From contig JAEBUN010000002.1 in NCBI GenBank assembly GCA_023014365.1, positions 1,674,001 through 1,738,000 of the forward strand: 64,000 nucleotides of DNA, written 5' to 3'. The stretch comes from Lepiota brunneoincarnata. Its lineage: Eukaryota > Basidiomycota > Agaricomycetes > Agaricales > Agaricaceae. Below, in pieces: positions 45,242 through 56,797 of the stretch (position 1 is the stretch's first letter; every line of letters starts with the position of its first letter). Below the pieces are notes generated by a model, which was not told the origin of the DNA, did no database searches, and saw nothing but the letters and a program-made list of their open reading frames with translations. The position numbers and the translations under genes are program-made.

Positions 45242-46857
45242 TCAGTACCCGTAGCCACTGCCCGATCGGCCACCAGAAGTAGGGCCGACACTACCAACAG
45301 GAGGACCACCAGACTTGTTGGAGAGGCTGACATTCATGCTGACAGGCTGGATACCAGGACCTGTGACGCCAACACCATTCACGCCAACACCCATAGGAAC
45401 TGCTCCGACGACCCCTGCACCTCCAACGAGAGTTGACAGTCGAGAGATTTCTTCTCGTGATGAGACGAGGGCTGAAGTGAGGCGCTCGTTCTCGTTGGAA
45501 AGATATTCAACTTTAGCCTGAAGCTGGGCCAACCAGGCCTTCTTGCGTTGTCGGCATTTAAGAGCAGCTGACAAGCGATCAGCATCCTTGTACTCGGCAT
45601 CACTAGTTACGGCCAGTTACCTTGTCGGTTGCGCTCGAGGAAATTCCGTCGCTTCTCCTCTTCCGTTTCCGGCTTCTTAGGGCCTTTGCGGGTAGCGGGT
45701 GGAGAATTTTCAAGTTCTTCGGCCTCGATGTCTTCACAGTCTTCGTCGTCCTCATCCTCCTCCGCACCTTCTGATCCACCACGGTCGCTGTCTTTACGGC
45801 GGGCACCTGTGGTATTTGATCGCGTGCGTTTACTGCCCCTTGACTGTATCGGTTGTTGGGTGGTAGCAGTAACGGGGGGTGGCGAAGTGTTATCATAAGA
45901 CTTGCGTTTCAGAGTCGTTGAGCGCCTGCCGTTCTGTTGCACAGCGGTGCCATTGACACCGTTAGTATTTGCATTTACAGCACGTGCCTGTGCTTCCTCC
46001 CGCTTCGTGAGCTCTTGGTGTGCTTGAGAAAGAAGGAAAAGGCCGTTAGCGGCGGTACTAGCGGCGGTGGAAGCAGAAGCGAGATAGGGGGGATTATTGG
46101 GATCCTGCTGGTGAGACGGAGGATAGGAATTGGGTGCTGCTTGTGTTGAGTTGAGAACGCCAGTTAGGGCATTGAGAGTGTTGGGTGTGATGGTAGCGCC
46201 AGGATTGGCAGTACCAGAATTGTTGCCCATGAGGGCCATGAAAGCTGCGGTGTGGGGGGAGGCGGGGAAAGCAACGGGTCCGCCGACAAGTGGCGTGAGG
46301 CCGGTGCCGGGGGTTAGCCCCGTGCGAGGAGTGAGGCCAGTGCGGGGGGTGAGGCCAGTGCGAAAGCCGGCAGGGTCAAAAGGAAGGTGCTGGGGTTGGT
46401 CATTTTGCTGCTGGGGAGCGGTGAGCATGGCGGGCGAAAGGGGTCCCGATCGAAGCGAATTGACTGAGTTGGGGTTGTAGCCCCATGGATAGGACTGATC
46501 CGCTGGCGACGAGATGGATGCCAATGGAGGCAGCACGGGACGCGATGGCGACTGGCTGCGATGGTGAGGGTCGTCTGAGGAGCGTGAGTTCCGTGAGTGT
46601 GGGCGCTCCTGGTCCGCATTGCCATTGGGCTGGCTCTGATTTGAATCATTTGAGGAAGAAGGGCCGAGGGGTTCGCGGACAGGGGAAGAGTTGCGAACGT
46701 TGGAAGAGGAGCGAAAGGACTGTTCAAAGGGATTTGGTTCAAGATTGAAGTCGGTGCGAGTGGGGCGGGCAGCAGGACGGGGACGGCTGCCGGGCTGGGC
46801 GGACTGGTTTTGGGTAGAATCGGGCGGGGGAGAATTTGGACTTTTAGAAGAAGACAT
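45242..46857 (-). CDS. Atf1/AtfA-like bZIP transcription factor
   Basis: ATF/CREB-type bZIP factor. Fungal members (Atf1, AtfA) act downstream of the stress MAP kinase in osmotic, oxidative and spore-related responses. Long Ser/Pro/Asn-rich N-terminus (MSSSKSPNSPPPDSTQNQ), NPFEQSFRSS, TANGLFLLSQAHQELTKRE, an acidic stretch, then ETEEEKRRNFLERNRQ at the end of exon 1. A 53-nt intron interrupts the basic region and exon 2 resumes AALKCRQRKKAWLAQLQAKV with the leucine zipper (VEYLSNENERLTSALVSSREEI). A Gly/Val-rich tail ends at 45242. Between residues about 165 and 190 lie four TGLTP units in tandem. About 520 residues, frame intact. Confidence 0.9.
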
Positions 46858-47823
46858 GACGATGACGACGATGACGACGGAGGGGAGAGGCGAGGTCCGC
46901 TAAGTGGGTACTGTGACGGGGTGTGACGTAGGTGTGACAGGCAGCGACGAGAATCAGACGAGGCCAGAGACAATGAGAGGGGCTCGCGAGGGGGTAGGTG
47001 TCGCAATGGTCAGTGCGGTTGAGCGAGTATATGCGTATCGTAGCCCTGTTTCTTCTGGTCAGGAGCCGTTCGCGCGCCTGAGAAAACGGTCAGTTGTTTG
47101 GCAAATCCTGCAACAGTGACGACGTTGGGGGGTGCTAAACAGAATGACGACGCTGACGTAGCCAGGTTATATTCCTTCGTCAGCTGTTTGTTGCTGTTTG
47201 AGGTAAATCTTCAAATCTGCACATCGTCGTGCCTGACTAATTCCACCTATTTCTCTGCCCGCCCACCCCCACCTTTACGCGCTCCTTCAACCCCGTTTTC
47301 TTCACTCCCCCCAGCGACTGTCCCTTGCACCCTCCTCCGCACCTCCCCTTCCAGCAACCAGTTCACTATATATCCACAGGGTTATCCTCTATACTGCCCA
47401 TTCACACGCCATCCCCTCTGTGTCCACTACCTGCCATTCATAGCCAATCTTGGATCTTGTCTTTTTTATTTTATTTCTTAACATCCAAACCTGACACTCC
47501 CGCCATCCATCATCATCGATTCATCTGCCCCCATCTCGCCATCGGCCAGTCCTTGAAAATCTTCCGTGCCCCCAACCCCCCTCACCTTCCCCCCTCGTTT
47601 GTGATCTATCACACCATCCAATCTCAGCCCCTCCGTGCCTCGTGTTGAACCAAGTAGCACATGCCATCACAGAAGTTTTCCTTCCGTGAATACATTTATG
47701 CCTGCTTTAGCACCTCGTACATAATTTTCGCTCCACGGCGCTAACAGCCATACAAAGTTGCTTCCATATGGCCCGGCAATTCGCCTACTAAAATTTTAAA
47801 AGCAATTCAAGGGCCTAGTCTTA
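46858..47823. other. Intergenic, pyrimidine-rich
   Basis: Upstream of the bZIP gene and downstream of the DUF3445 gene. Between 47260 and 47660 the plus strand is C/T-rich, as expected for a fungal promoter or leader read on the other strand as purine-rich. I see no coding evidence. Confidence 0.45.
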
Positions 47824-50359
47824 TCAGTACGGATAATCGCTTCCCTCTCCCTCATGAACCTCCCCTCGATCGACCTGGAGCTGATGACACTTGTCGAGGT
47901 AAGCCAAGGCCGTTTGATACCACTCTCCCCTATCTTTGCCTTTGTATTCTCCCACCTCCGTTGGCCACATTCGCATCGAGCTGGCAAGCCGTCCCGGCAC
48001 TCCTTTTTCCCTCCCAAGCTCCTCCAGTGGGATCAAATACGTCCGGATCGTAAATATGATTGCACCGCTTACAGGCAATCTCCGGAGCGTTTGGCGTTCT
48101 GTCCGCAAGCGTAATGTCTCTGGTGTCGGTGGCGGTCTGTGCTTAGGAGGTGCAAACCGGTCCCCGTGCTCAAACATATCTTCGGGGCCATTCGTGCTCT
48201 CCGACCATGCCAGTTCTTCAGGGTCTACATCATTCGTAACCCTTTCCCCAAGCAGCCGTACCGCCTGAATAAAGTAGTTATTTCGTATCACTGCTTTCTC
48301 CACCGGAAGTCGTCGGAAGAATCGCTCCAAGCCAGTGTGCAGTTTCTCCCGGTCTGTTAATACCTGGCCAGTCAGTTTCATCTTTGATACACTCCCATCT
48401 CCAGCGCTTATAATCAAGAAGAAAAGAATCTAAAACCAATCAACTCAAACAATCGTATCAGATCCTCCGGAATCCCTAAACTGTTGACAGATCACGGAGA
48501 ACAACCCATCCAGCCGTCTATGGACACAGCTCGCGCACTCGCCCCCTTTCATCTTGCCTGATATCCCTCAGGACGCCGTCATCGAGCGATGACATCGCGT
48601 GTCATGATCATGTCTCTGGTCCAATACAGGCACGGCTATTCCCTTTGGCAGTAACATGCCCATCCAGGAGATCTGGTCACGTGCAGAGTCCGCCATTCCA
48701 TCTTACGGTATAATCATCCAAACCCTTCTTGTCACTCTACCCGGTGACGACACCTTCCCTTCTCGTTTGATGCCATGAGCCATTGTGCTCAGGAGGCACA
48801 GCACCCATCTACTCAGAGCTAGGCCAAACCCATCATGCGCGGGTAAACCCCCGTTCAACGTTGATAGGGCTGTTATGGCCGTCTGTGTGGCCGCTTGGGC
48901 ATGGGTATGAGAAGGGAAACGTGGATGGCGCCCGGGTGGGTGGATGCAGAGATGGAGGGGTAGGGAAGCGGAACCAATAATAGAAAGACATCCACCACGG
49001 CACAAAAAGAGATCCCACGTACATTGCGGGACGCGACCCGAGATGTGAATCTCGTCTAAAGCCATGCCAATCTTATCTCTCATTCTCCAAAACCCTAATA
49101 GAAAAATCAATGCGGTCCATCAGGCTAGAACTGTGGAGTCAAGACTTCATAGAAATCTGACCAGGAACGCAAATAGCCCCCGCTTGGAAGTAGTATCTGC
49201 CGTCTGCCCCTGCGCTCCCAGCTTGGTAAACAAAACGCGTCTCCCCACATGTGAGGATTTACCTTCAATCATTACGGCCAAGTCGTCCTGGACACTATCA
49301 AGGTGGAGATTGGCTGTCAATTTTTGGGCGCGGACGAAGAGAAAAAAAAAAAAAGACTGACATAAGCGCGGAAATTTCCATCGCTCGCTCAGCTGCCCGT
49401 TCCCCGTCGCTAGGAGAAAATGGCAAGTCATATCTCTCCTGCATAGGGACGACGGTGATCGACCTGATTGGAGGTAAATCATCCCAACCCCACTTGTATT
49501 CGCAATTCAAGTCAGAATGCCGTAAAACATGGAATGTTGTCGGATATCGGCGACTCAGATATTCGGCTAGCTCGTGGACAAGTTCGATCGCTAATAATCC
49601 GGACATTATCAGTTCAAGTGTCTGTCAAAGGTTCTGTACCTCGTACCCGCCAAGTTGCCGCCCTTCACAATGGGGTTCACATTACCATCAAGGACGCGAA
49701 TAACACCATCGCCTCGAGTTCGAATACGGTGCGCACGAATTCTTTGATATCGCTGATACTGATTATCAAGCTATGGGGCCATTTATCAACCCTGCCTCCA
49801 GAACATGAAGGGCTGATATAGCCACATACTTCTATCCAATCATTCCATGGCATGTTACGAGTTCCCATTGTCACACTGTGCATAATAGAGCGAAACATAC
49901 ATAGGTTCAGGAGAAACATCAGAAAGGCTATTGTTACTCACTGATAGCTCCCCCAACGGAAGGGCCTGTACGGGATAGGCTTCGTTTCAGATAATTCGTA
50001 TGGCCATGGTTGAATCTTGGGGTAGCTGAAATTTACCGGCATCCATACTGAGATAAGAGAAAGACATGTGAGCAAACGTCAGCCAACAGATCCTACTACG
50101 GACCTCCAGGCACTCGTTTCTCCTTACCCTCGTCGGGGCCTGCTCTGTCGTGATCTTGTGATCGGGCACCCCATGCCTCCCAGAGCCATTGCAATAGTAA
50201 ATCAGATCGTGTGCGAACCCAATGTTTCCGCCCCATCACAAGGAGAGGCACCAGCAGGCAAAATATAATTGCTGCAGAGATGTACGGACCACTTGCTCCT
50301 TGCGAAGATAAAATGCGGTCCAAAGTAGATGCCATCGTTGCTCTCAAGGCTGTGGTCAT
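47824..50359 (-). CDS. DUF3445 / heme-dependent oxidative N-demethylase-like protein
   Basis: Member of the DUF3445 family (HDOD). Starts at 50359 (or Met at 50332) with a membrane helix (ISAAIIFCLLVPLLVMG), then WMPVNFSYPKIQPWPYELSE, KPIPYRPFRWGSYHVTMG, MPWNDWIE, IELVHELAEYLSRRYPTTF, WGWDDLPPIRSITVVPMQE, VQDDLAVMIEG, DGRYYFQAGAICVPGFWRMR, DKIGMALDEIHISGRVPQY, REKLHTGLERFFRRLPVEKA, VIRNNYFIQ, and LRTERQTLRRLPVSGAIIFTI near the end. Stops at 47824. Nine introns resolve and no frame break is needed. One intron (49022-48354) is 669 nt, far longer than the rest. The family link is clear; the enzyme activity in fungi is inferred. Confidence 0.85.
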
Positions 50360-50897
50360 CGCGAAACAAGGATAGGATGTGTTATGTGATGTCCGGGTGT
50401 GTTTAATGGATCATGCCAGAGTCAGAATGTTGATGTTGATTGTACAGGCCGGGATCACGCTGTCGTAGTGGAGTGGGGAAAAGTGAGGCTGGAAAAGCAT
50501 GGTGAGCACGAAGATAGTAATGCCGGCAAGAACCCGTGACCCCCAGGCCGCTTAGTGCTACCTCCTGTGCTATCCGAATCGGTGGATTAGTCCCAAGAGG
50601 TGTTGGTATCCAGTAAGCGAGATCTTTGAGCACTCAGACGAAGACAATATCATGTCGAAGACCTGATGACAAGAGCTGAGAGCAGAATATGCAGTGAAAG
50701 CTGAGAAGAACACAGGAGTTGCCTAAATTGGACAGGATTCGGCATTCGGCGTGGACAGGAGGACAGCGGCCGGGGTTTGCCGCCACTCCTCCACCTCACT
50801 TGTTCTCTCAACGTCTCCGCACCTCACCCCGCCCTCTAAAGTATGTCCTTGATCATCTCCAGTTGGTTTATCCATCTTAAATAGCTTCACTTAGCAA
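50360..50897. other. Divergent promoter region (DUF3445 / ATP7)
   Basis: About 540 bases between two diverging genes. It likely holds both promoters. C/T-rich tracts precede the ATP7 start. No coding signal seen. Confidence 0.4.
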
Positions 50898-51711
50898 ATG
50901 GCGACTCAAAAGGCTGCTGCTGCTGCGGTCGTAAGTGCTCGTTTAACCCCAAACGTGTCACAGAAAAGTTCACGGTTTTCCCCGTCATAGGACTTTGCCC
51001 GTATTTACTCCTCTCTTGGTCTTGGGAAGGGTGCGTAGGAACTCCAAAACACTCAGAACAAAAAACCTCACGATGAAATAGAGACCATTGCGTCGCTACA
51101 GGCTTTCAGGAAACGCCACGCAGACGCCCAACGGTTAAATGCACAATACGCCAGCCAACCCACTACCGTCGATTTCGCCCTATTACCGTTCTATTCTCAA
51201 GAACAAGGCTATTGTCGACGAAGCTGAGAAGTTGCTCAAAGAGTTCAAGCCCGTAACCTACGATGTAAATACGCAAATCAAGGCTATTGAAGCATTCGAG
51301 ACCAAAGCCGTGAGTTTTCGATATCCAAAAGCCGCGATCGGTTCAAATTGACGCGACCGTTGCATAAATAGATTGCGAAGGCTCATGAGACAGAAGCCAA
51401 GATTGACCTCGAACTCAAAGAGCTCCGAGCTACCCTCGCCAACATTGAAGAAGCTCGTCCCTTCGATGAGCTTACCGTAGGCCTTTTGAACCGATTAAAT
51501 TGCCACACACTCACCATTCGTGTATCCTTCAGGCCGAAGACGTTGGGAGGGCACATCCTCGTATTGTCGAGGCTGTCGAGACTATGGTCAAGAAGGGCAA
51601 GTGGACAGTACCAGGTACGCTTCAAAGATCCCCAACCTGATGCTGCTCTTCTAACAAGCATGCATTCACTCAGGGTACAAGGAGAAGTTCGGCGACCTTA
51701 ACCTCATGTAA
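50898..51711 (+). CDS. ATP7: ATP synthase subunit d, mitochondrial
   Basis: Peripheral-stalk subunit of the mitochondrial F1Fo ATP synthase. The start [11 protein letters not shown] at 50898, then after an intron [120 protein letters not shown] and [20 protein letters not shown]. It ends DLNLM at 51711. About 172 residues, standard for the family. One extra C in the run at 51178-51180 breaks the frame in TVDFA(Y)YRSILKN. Given the essential function this is most likely an assembly indel. Confidence 0.92.
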
Positions 51712-51856
51712 TCAGCCTTTACGGCATAGAATTAATCAAGGTGGACTTCGGCCCACCACCCATTCATTATACACCATCACCACCGCAATTTGAAGGGACA
51801 AACTTTCCACTTGAGTCTATCTGCTCAGACACCCTTGAGGATTCCCTTGTGCTATA

Positions 51857-54800
51857 CTAATATGCCCCCGGACGACTTGTCCAGTGTGGGGCCGGCGCAT
51901 TCGCAATAGCACCAAAGCCTGTCTCTACCTTATGTCTGAGCTCGAGGTTGAGTGTGTCAACCTTGGCCCCTCCAGCGTCGGTAGCCCAAAGAGATATTGC
52001 GAGTGTGTTCCGACCATCTGTAGTTTAGGATCCCCTGAGCTGTATCCATAACTTGAGCACCGACCTCTTCGCTGCTACATGCACAATACTTACGAACTGG
52101 GAAAACCCTTTGTGGTCCAATGTGGTTTACTAAAGACATCACAGGATCGGATGCCTGCCATACACCAGGGATCACGAACACTCACTGTATCTCCCGAATT
52201 GATATCCATTGACATAAAGCTAAAGACATCAAATTAGTTTGGTGCTCTCTTTGCGGATCGTCGTAAAATCCACCTTGGTTCGGAAGTGAGGGTTGGTAGT
52301 AGAATTAGTGAAGACGAACGCAAGAGGGTAGTCAACTCCGCGAGGGATGTTCAGATCAAAGGTGGTCCTATTAGAAATGTGAGCACATTGCTCTTTCGGC
52401 AGGACCAGTCAGTAGCGGCTTGACCTATAGAATGCAACACCCGCATCTGAAATCCCCTCGGTAGGCTTTCCGCGAGCCCATTTCGAATCCTCAAATCCAG
52501 GAAGATGCCATCCTGAGTAATTCATGAACACAAACGCATTCTGTGCGGACGAGCATGAGGCTTGCCTTGCCGCTCTGCGTACAGGCCGCCTTCGTTCACC
52601 GGGCCACGGACACGGTCATGATACTTTGTCTCGCAGTCAGTTAACCAGACTGCAGTCGCCAAATTGCCAACTTACGGTTTCTCCGCCAAGATTACCAGTA
52701 ACCTTCCAAACAAGAACATTCGTTTCCGGACTGTCGTCAAACGAATAGCTGACAAGCCCACGGGGTATCCTGAACCAGTCGCTTGCACCAGCCCAACTCT
52801 GTTCGATACCCATGTGGTCAAGCAGTATAGTGATGATGTGGCTTGAGCCAGGAGTGAGCTTAGAAGGGAATTTGTGGGTTCCATTGTAGGACTCGTGGGG
52901 ACCGTCTCCTGTCCAAGAGCCGATGAAAGTATCATCAAGCCAAACAGAATAACCAAATGCAAGCCCACCCCAGACACTTGCGCTAAAACCTGCTTCTTTC
53001 CCAGTGGCATTAAAGTGCGCACGCCAAAGAATATTGCCAGTGTGGAAGCCGTAAACGCTCGAGTAGAGGACAACAGGGGTAGACCAATTCCATTGATTGA
53101 AGGTAGTTGTCTGATCGACAACCCTCCACTTAGCATCGGAGTACTGGGGTGAAATCTCGGGAAGACTGTTCGCGACCCTCTAGACTTATAGTTCAATATC
53201 CATACAACCCTTCAAAACAAACCACCCACCCATGTCAAGGAGTCGAGATCAGGCAGCTTCACGTCAGGCAAGTGAGCAACCCTGGAAGCTATAAGTGTGC
53301 CATACGAGGTCCTCCTCGTGCTCAGCCTTTCTCCGTTGAATGTCACCTCACGGGACGAGTCAGCAGGGGCAATGATTTCAAACGTAGTTGTGCTATTAAG
53401 ATCACCCGTGATAGCGAGGTTGCCGCCGAGCACGGATACTGTGCGAAGAAGATACCCGCCTTTAATGATGACTGGGTTTTCGGTACTGTAAGTGGCGAAC
53501 GAGCCCCTGGTTGGTGGATGAAGCACCCAGAACTGATACGCTGCGGGACGATCTGCATCTCCAGATCAGAATCAAGTACACACCGAATAGCTCGCCAACC
53601 CACCAAGAATAAACACTCTCAGTTTGGGACCAATCTCCACTACAGTCTGACCAGTCGTGATATACTGGACGGCAAGTGCGCCGCTAGGCAAAACCTGCTG
53701 CTTGATGGTACCAGAACCAGAGACAACTTGGGCAGTTAGAGCAGGACTAGTTGACGCAGGCAGGACGAAAGCAGTCTCGTGTAACTCTCCCTCATCCCCG
53801 TACAAAAAGATGTTGTCCTGTCCGTCAATGGTTGCCCTAAGACACGAGGTGAGTGACTCGTTTTTGAGGATAAACTTTCATGCCTCACCAGGTGAATATC
53901 TCGCCGGTTGAATACAGCAATGTCGTAGAACCCACGACATAGTCAACGACATGAATTTTGGAATCCTTGCCATTCAATGTCAACGATCCTCCAAGAGCCG
54001 GTATTTCAAGCGCTCCAGCACTCGTTGGAAGGGTCAATTTATATGTCTGAACATCGAATAAAGATGCATCCGTTTGTCTGTGGCCGAGTGATCAACTAAC
54101 CAACCAACCCCGACAATCCTATGGTACGCACCTGACGATATAGAAACCCGTTCTGTTGCCGACAACATCAAGCGTCTGCGTTGTCTTCAAGGCAGGGTTA
54201 CCAGTGAAGGACCCTTGGGTGTTGAAAATATTTTGTGGCCTAGTCGTCAAATATGCAGGCGAGACGGAAAGGAAATTTGCTTGCAGTTTAATCTCATAGT
54301 ATTTCTCGCGAAGAATGCGAGACTCGGTAATTGGAGCTCCCTATCATTCCAATCCAGCCGCAGTTACCCACGGAATGTAGAATTGCTCACATAGTCATAT
54401 GAAGTGTAAACACCGGGATGCGAAATACCTCCTACAGAGCTGGTTCGATGGTTATGCCTGAATTTTCGCTATACGAGACGCACCCCAATTCGTACCACCA
54501 AACGTCATGTAGATATTGAAGATTGTAGTTGAAAGAGCATACTCATTCTTGTAAAACACTGTTGTTCAGGCTTTCAGCCGAGAATGGGCCCGGTACTAAG
54601 AACAACGAACCTCTCTCGAATTCCGGCCCCGTTAGGACTGAACAGAGGTCATATCCGGCGCCTCCCCTGCACCCATAAGTACTCTTTGAGTTTCAAGGTC
54701 GTAGCATGTGTAACATACCAGCCGTCGAAACCACCGCCCTGGAATTCATACACAGCGTTGGGGTCTTCAGGATTCACCTGCATATGAGCATCCCAGAAAT

Positions 54801-55974
54801 ACTCGGGTACGGCATCCGATTTCCAAGTGTGAGGGTTTGCGCAGTCAAAACCATTCGGGTAAGAGTCATATCCTAACACGGGTCAATATTCAATTGAGTT
54901 CAAGATAGATGCCGCTTACCATAAATGTCAACGCTGGTGAAGTGACCTCCGGGCCAAGCATCGTTAGTAGTGATAGGGACAACAATGCCCGCGCTCCTCT
55001 GGAGTGTGTCAGCAGAAAACCAGGCAGCGTTGTCATACATAGTGATTCACAAGATCTTTGAGCAATTGGCCCTCATATTGGAGATCTTCGCCGTAAGGGG
55101 GCCAGAAGCCGCTGTACTCGTTCTCAGCCTGTTATTACGGTTCATTGTGGTACGGAAATTTTGGCCAAGAGAACACCTTCCTGCACCAGGATAACAGGAC
55201 CTCCGTTTGTGATTTGATTTTTGGCGATAAGTCCTCCAACAGCCTTGATATAGGGTTGATAGGCTTGGACATAAGATGCGTTTGCCGTTCTCCACAATCC
55301 CGGTGTATAGGTGCCCCAGCCAGGCAGACCTCCACCAGCGGTTTCCGCATTGATATAGGGTCTTCGGCACAACATGTAAGTACAGAATGTGAGAGGGCAT
55401 CGATGCAGAAGAAAGTACCCACCCTGGACGCACGATAACATACAAGCCAGCCTTCTTGGCGGCATCAAAGAAGGGCTGCAGGGCACGGAAACTTTCAAAT
55501 GAGAGATCGCCCCGCTTGGGTTCAATGAGACCCCAGTGAACGTAAATTGATACTGCGTTGAAACCCATTGACCTAGCCTGCCACTTGAGCGAAATGCCAA
55601 GGCCGCGAGAGGAACACACACTTAATTTTCTGGAGAACGTCTAGATGAAGACTCTGAACGGGATTCCTAGAGATCGTGGTTGGGTTCGTTCAATCCTTTC
55701 GGGTCTGGGTCGATATACATACCGGAAGGGATGCACCTCTCCGCTGTAGAGCATAAGACGTTTCCCATTGATTTTGAGGGAATATTCGTCCCAGGTTACC
55801 TTAGTAGGTCAACTATCAGGATGCTGTTGAGTATTCAAGAAGGCCTACAATGTTCTGCAGACTGGTAGAGGTCTCAACGCCATTCTGACGGGGAGTCCTG
55901 AGGTAACGCCCAGAACTGGCTGCGGCCGCCGCCACGCAGAGGGTTGCTAGAAGCCAAGGTACAAGGATCCTCAT
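51857..55974 (-). CDS. GH35 beta-galactosidase (secreted)
   Basis: Secreted GH35 enzyme with the multi-domain layout of fungal LacA. The start [20 protein letters not shown] at 55974 is a signal peptide. Then [94 protein letters not shown] with ENEYSGFW (acid/base region), and later beta-galactosidase domains. The C-terminus is [20 protein letters not shown] and [18 protein letters not shown], stopping at 51857. Roughly 1,000 residues with about 15-20 introns; I checked the two ends and several junctions but not every exon in the middle. Cleaves terminal beta-galactose from hemicellulose or pectin side chains. Confidence 0.85.
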
Positions 55975-56797
55975 TGTGTAGGAGTCTCTGAACTGGTACT
56001 GTATATCATGCAACAATCAGCCCTCTTAAGCTTGGTCCGTTGACAGTGGTGTCCCGAGCTGGCACATCTCCTTGCCTCTCAAATTCCGAGAGTAGAGGCC
56101 TTATCAGAAAGAAATGTCCAGCTGACAGACATTGCTTCCTTAATCGTGATACGCGGCATATGAGTGACCATCGTTTTTTTGTCCCACACTGGAAGAGGCA
56201 TGGAAAGAAGCGAGGTTCATGCGTAGGCGCGATTTGAGAAGACGCGGACCATTGTGTTGACTCTATCAATACAACGGATGTAGCAATTTATTAAACCCGT
56301 TGTTATCTTATCTACTTTGGAGCCCGAGGTCGTGTGAGTGCCTGAAACTGGAGCGATGGCCGTAGGCAAACTCGTTGTTACAGGCAAGTCGAATACTTTT
56401 GAAATCAGTAAGAAGGCTACGCCGAAAAACTTCCGGTCCTGTTCGAGAAGGAAAAGAATCCCGATTATTCCCCATGGCTCTGATCAAGGCCTTCTTTAAT
56501 CACAGCTCGCAGCATGAAGGTACTCCGCAACGGGTATCGCTTGTCTCCAGTCGAGATCACCACGCAGACCGGCGCAGGAGTCGAAAAACTCCCTCAAGTC
56601 CTCGAGTTGGTTGCCGTTCCTTTCGGAATCCCGACCTATGTCCGTCGGGGTGGAGGGGCAACTAGTATGCAATCGCAGATGCCCGCAGATTCATTGTCCC
56701 GAGACAGTAGTCAATATGTACGCGTCTAGATGGGTCTACCAGTCGATTACCGGGTTGGGACGCGGGATGCCCCGCCCCGTCTTATCATCCTCCCTCC
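55975..56797. other. Divergent promoter region (GH35 / hexokinase)
   Basis: About 820 bases separating the GH35 gene from hexokinase. Short frames with no motif. The hexokinase leader probably starts in its right part. Confidence 0.4.
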
